A stretch of 64,000 nucleotides of DNA from Ridgeia piscesae (taxonomy: Eukaryota; Annelida; Polychaeta; Sabellida; Siboglinidae). The stretch lies in the NCBI GenBank assembly GCA_025642075.2, contig JAODUO010001044.1, forward strand, positions 108,501 through 172,500. The letters run 5' to 3'. The position numbers and the translations under genes were made by a program. Under the pieces are notes generated by a model that was not told the origin of the DNA, did not search any database, and saw only the letters and a list, made by a program, of their open reading frames with translations. Below are positions 59,966-64,000 of this stretch, one piece after another (positions within the stretch are counted from its first letter, which is position 1; each line of letters begins with the position of its first letter).

Positions 59966-60651
59966 CTTAGCCAGACATGCCACATTTTTGGGATGGCAAT
60001 CCGTATTTTTGACCTAAAATTCTGTAAGAATCCGTATCACTAATCAGATCTGCCAGTTAACTGGACTAAGTTATTAAGGCCTTTTCAAAATGTATGTGTA
60101 TGTTTTAGGATTGCAAACACATACACATCGAAAAAACGTGGTAAACCCGTTTTGAAAAGGCCCTAAATTAGGCCAGTTAACTGGAAGATTACCGAAGTTT
60201 TACTTCACTCAGCAGGTTTAAACTGCGTATCGCAAAACAGACAGTGTCATCAAATAATAAAATATTATTTCAGCAATTCGCGCGTATATCGAAGTTTCAC
60301 TGATTACACAAGGTGGCTCAGAAATACAGGTGATTTCGCGGCATCGAGCTCCATTGAGCCGCAGTTTTCAGAACAACAAATTTACCAGCGCGCCATCTAT
60401 TACGCGCTACAATAAACTAATCGATGACTTAGTTCGTTCGTTTCGAATCGATTTACTTAGTCACTAACAGTAAACGATTATTCCATTGTGCTGTAGTTTT
60501 GTGACGCATACATAATGTGGTAACAAATAATGTTTCCATACATTTTTTTTAATCCATATCAAATTGGAGTACGGCCGTATCACTTAAAAAACCGCCAAAA
60601 TCCGTATCGGATACGGGTAATCCGTATCATGTGGCAAGTCTGCTTAGCAGC
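59966..60651. mobile_element. Nested inverted-repeat structure
   Basis: The outer ends TTAGCCAGACATGCCACAT (59966-59984) and the complement of ATGTGGCAAGTCTGCTTAG (60633-60651) match at most positions, and CCGTAT motifs recur inside both ends. Within it a second palindrome of 132 bp runs from CCAGTTAACTGG at 60053 to the same sequence at 60173-60184, with arms including CCTTTTCAAAA. It looks like one small DNA element inside another. Confidence 0.5.
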
Positions 60652-61372
60652 CGCTACGTCATCGTGAATGGTGTCTGACTTCTCGTCTCTTTTGCTAGAC
60701 GTTCGCGAACAATGCTTCCTCGAATTCCCGTCCCGTCGCCGTGACGCAAGCATTGAAGAGCTCGAAGTCCATACCTCGTTGTCATCATGGATGTTTTCTG
60801 CAACAGCAATGAAACGGCATATTAGTAATTATAAATAATAAGACGATGAAAATTGGTGGATGTAGAGGTTTGAAATTGGTGGTGTATAAAAGTTGAAAAA
60901 CAAGCGGAAATATTGATTGATAAGTATTATTCTTGTGTTAAGGTTATTCATAAAGTGGTACTGGACATATATTGAGTAGTAGTTTTGGTTAAAGTTTGTT
61001 AGTTAACAGTATTTTTGAACATATTAGTATAGTGGGTGATAAAAGGGTAATCTAGGCTTCGACAAATTGAGCAAATCTCTTTATTTGATATAGTATATAA
61101 GAGATAAAGCAATAAGAGTAACAACTACATATGTAAGATAAAACTGTGAATAGGTATCATTGTTATTAAAATAAACAAGCGTTTTAGTAGGAAACCTTTG
61201 TTTGTTTATATAGGTAGTGTCCAACGTTTCCGGGGAACGATACCAGTACAGACTAAACTTATTGTTCATGGTAGCATAGGTAGTAAGTTGTTTGTAACAT
61301 AAAGTGTGCTGCAGTTGCTATACACAATAAACAAACAGTCTTTCTAAAGACTAAGTTGGTTTAAACTAAGAG
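60652..61372. other. Sequence upstream of CR1 ORF1
   Basis: No coding module. The part nearest 61372 may be the 5' untranslated region of the CR1 element that follows. Confidence 0.35.
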
Positions 61373-64000
61373 TTGGTTTTGACAAATCGTAATATGGCAC
61401 CTGGCAAGCGGCAAGTGAAGGCAAGGAGGCACTTGGTGTGTAACCACTTCCACAGCTTGGTGGATTTTGCCGTATCGGGGTGCGGAAAAACTTGGTCAGA
61501 GACAACGGAGGAAGGGCTTACGTTCCAATGTTTAGGGTGTTGGAAAGTGGACTGTCTGACAGCAGAGTTAGCTAGGCTAACGGATATTGTGAAGGGGATG
61601 CAGAGTGGAGGGAGGGTGATTGCAAGGACAACAAATGGAGAAAGAAAAACAGGAAACATGACATGCAGGAAGGTGACAGGGGAGAAAGTGACAGTAGAGA
61701 AGGAGGGAGGGACAAGGGGACAGGAGATGAGAGAAGTAGATGCGACAGGAGGTAAGACGAATGGAAGAAAGGAAGTGAGAGGTGATGTGACCAAACGGAA
61801 GTCAATAACAAGGACGATGACAAGAAGAAAAGAGACCGGAAAGAAAGGAGCAACAGAGAAAGCGGCAGGGGAAAAAGTCAGCAACCAGGGAGATGCAAAC
61901 GGAGGAGCTATTCTAAGGCAGTGATTGAGGGGCATTGAGAACAGAAAGAGTATTTATGGGAGACTCCATTTTGCGAAAGACATACAGAGATTAAGCAAAG
62001 GAGAAGACGTTGTTGTTAGTCTTCCGGGGGCTAGAGCATGTGCCTGAACGGGTAGAGAACGTATTGGGGTATGGCCAAGGGGGGTCTATATTTTACATGT
62101 GGGGACGAACAATGCAGACAGGGATGGAACAACCAGGATAGTAAAGAGATACAGAGTGTTGGTAGAGACACTGAAGAAGACGAGAGTTGAACGGATCATA
62201 CTCTCAGGAATCTTGCCAGTGATGAGGGGAAGGGGAATACCATTTAGAAATTGCAAGAGGATGGCAGTTAACGGACTAGAGCAGATGTGTAAAGAAGAAG
62301 GAGTTGGATTTGTGGGGATATTTGTTGGTAAAGAAGACATGTTTATGAGATGGCCTCCATCTAAGCGGGAAAGGGCGCAGCAGTGTTCTCCGAGAACCTT
62401 CTTCGATCGATGAATAATGGAACAAGTTGAAACTTTTTAAACTAGTTTCGCAGGGGGGATACACAGAGAAGCCAAATAATAGAGGCATAGATAAAGATAG
62501 CAAAAAGACATCAGCAAAGAACAGCCCGGAAAGCCCTACGGAATTTGGTTATAAATGTGTTTGTTTAAATGCAAGGAGCATAGACAAAAGAAATGAACTA
62601 AACATTATGGTAGAAGATATTGAACCTCACATAATAGGTATAACTGAATCTTGGGCCACACCCGATATATCAGATGCCGAATTAGGAATGACAGGGTATG
62701 TAATGTTTAGGAAAGATAGATTAGGGAGAAGGGGAGGCGGAGTTATTTTATATATTAAAGAATCCATCCAAGCTATGAAATAAAATTAGAAAAGAAGCAG
62801 AAGGTGAAGAAGCTGTCTGGTGTAACATAGTTACAGGAAAGTCAACATTAACTGTTGGGTTAGTGTGTCGGAGTCCAAACATAAGCATGGAAGAGAATGA
62901 AAAAATACATAACGCTATCAAAGAAGTGGGAGTAAACGGGACTGTATTATTATGGGGGATTTTAACCATGGGCATATACAGTGGACATCTCTACAGAGTA
63001 CGGGAGAGAGGATCAAGAGTTTTTAAATTTAGTACAAGATAGTTTCCTTTCAACATGTGTTAGAAGCAACCAGGGGCGAGAACGTGTTAGACATATTGAG
63101 ATCACTGATCAAATCATATAATTAACAAGCCCTTACTAGGCCTTACAACCAGATACATTTTATCATCAAAGTAAAGGGAGAACGGAATAGAAAAATAAGG
63201 TACAGGAAAAAATTTCACAAAGGAAGATATAAGGACATGAGGGAATATTTAGCATAGATAGACTGGAATACCACACTGAAGAATAAGACAGCAACAGAAT
63301 GCTGGAATATTTTAAAGAGTGAAATTGACTGCGTCGTTGACAAATTTGTCCCCTTGAAAAAACAGGGGAAACGGTCAAAGAAGAAACACTTATCGAAGGA
63401 AGCCATTAGAAAAATCAAGTACAAGCAAATGATGTGGAAGACATATAGACATACCGGAAGTGAAGAAGACTATAGCATTTATAAAGAAGCACTTAATCAA
63501 GCTACAGCTGAAATTAGAAATTCAAAGAGAAGCTACGAACAAAAAATAGCTTTTAATATAAAACATGACAGCAAGAGTTTTTATATGCATGTTCGAAGTA
63601 AACAGAAAGTTCAGGATAAGGTCGGTCCTCTAGAAGGTAGTGATGGAAACATAATAACAGAGGGATTCTCAATGGCAGAAAACCTAAATGAGTACTTTAG
63701 TTCGGTGTTTACCAGGGAAGATATTAGTATATTACCAGTACTTGGGAGAGAGTTTGACTATTTAGGACAACTAATTGTAACCCCAACAATGGTAGCTATG
63801 AAAATAAGAGATATGAAGGATAATAAATCACCTGGAGTGGATGGGATTCCTCCCAAATTACTATTGGAAATTGTAGAACAAATCAGCATACCGCTTGCAA
63901 CAGTGTTCAATTTGTCATTAGAGGAGGGAATAGTTCCGTTAGAATGGAAAGAAGCAAACATTATACCATTATTTTAAAAAAGGTTCGAGAAACAAGTCAG
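61373..64000 (+). mobile_element. CR1-type LINE 5' part with esterase-bearing ORF1
   Basis: The plus strand starts with an ORF1 (61373-61924) bearing a Cys/His segment (VCNHFHSLVDFAVSGCGK and FQCLGC) and a long charged Thr/Lys/Arg tail. After breaks, an SGNH esterase domain follows: GDSILRK-type at about 61950, VGTNNADRDGTTRIVKR at 62097-62150 and, in a shifted frame, DGLHLSGKG at 62350-62376. ORF2 starts near 62427; the endonuclease reads CLNARSIDKRNELNIM and HIIGITESWATPD, with stops after 62780. From 63354 the RT N-terminal region is open to 63977. It runs off the window. The shared parts are almost identical to the copy at 29177-31739. Confidence 0.88.
62097..62376 (+). pseudogene. CR1 ORF1 esterase (SGNH) domain, frameshifted
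   Basis: The G-T-N-N block (VGTNNADRD) and D-x-x-H block (DGLHLS) of an SGNH hydrolase are visible in different frames, separated by IILSGILPVMRGRGIPFRN and CKEEGVGFVGIFVGKEDMFM. A frameshift near 62345 separates the catalytic Asp-His from the rest. Esterase domains in ORF1 are known from CR1 LINEs. Confidence 0.78.

Noticed and set aside
61366..61935. 189-codon minus-strand frame
   Set aside because: It is the shadow of the Lys/Thr/Arg-rich CR1 ORF1 on the plus strand.

Overview
The window is animal nuclear DNA, probably from a marine invertebrate and most likely a lophotrochozoan such as a mollusc. The evidence is short symmetric phase-1 exons encoding extracellular modules, with acceptor and donor sites, long AT-rich introns, and a very high load of eukaryotic transposons: CR1, L2-like and RTE-like LINEs, a Penelope-like element, a Ngaro/DIRS-like tyrosine-recombinase element, a Ty3/Gypsy LTR element, and hAT-like and Harbinger-like DNA elements. 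Long (AT)n, (AC)n and (ACGC)n arrays are frequent. There are no operons, ribosome-binding sites or CRISPR arrays. Species and family names are inferred from sequence features only.

The main host locus is a plus-strand multi-exon gene, or closely spaced paralogues, from about 1449 to 38169. In order it carries the second half of an F-type lectin (fucolectin) domain, an EGF exon, a decayed EGF-like exon, a complete two-exon F-type lectin domain with fucose-site residues, six nearly identical EGF exons in a tandem exon/intron array (16343-24540), a dead seventh copy at 28632, a chitin-binding (peritrophin-A-like) exon, two different EGF exons, and a PAN/apple-like terminal exon ending in a stop at 38167-38169. 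All live exons are phase 1, so any subset can be spliced together in frame. The predicted product is a secreted mosaic protein that would bind fucose and perhaps chitin. The start and signal peptide lie outside the window or were not found.

The introns have been a landing site for transposons. A 4.46 kb element with long terminal inverted repeats lies at 1790-6250. The introns of the EGF array hold a CR1 fragment, a Penelope-like element that itself contains a hAT-like insertion, an RTE-like fragment and a Ngaro-like element, several with recognisable target-site duplications. A CR1 copy with a long decamer tail lies at 29177-31739 and a Gypsy element with 148 bp LTRs at 33274-36773.

From 39.8 to 47.4 kb the DNA is dominated by satellite-like arrays (a 52 bp unit, a CGGCGACA-type array inside small inverted-repeat elements, and a 22/44 bp higher-order unit), mixed with a duplicated L2-like LINE segment and a LINE 5' fragment. 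One minus-strand exon of a fibrinogen-related domain protein lies at 48192-48356. A long, nearly open LINE reverse transcriptase occupies 51768-53780 on the minus strand. The last 2.6 kb is the 5' part of another copy of the CR1 family. No RNA genes were recognised apart from a tRNA-derived SINE-like element near 57 kb.
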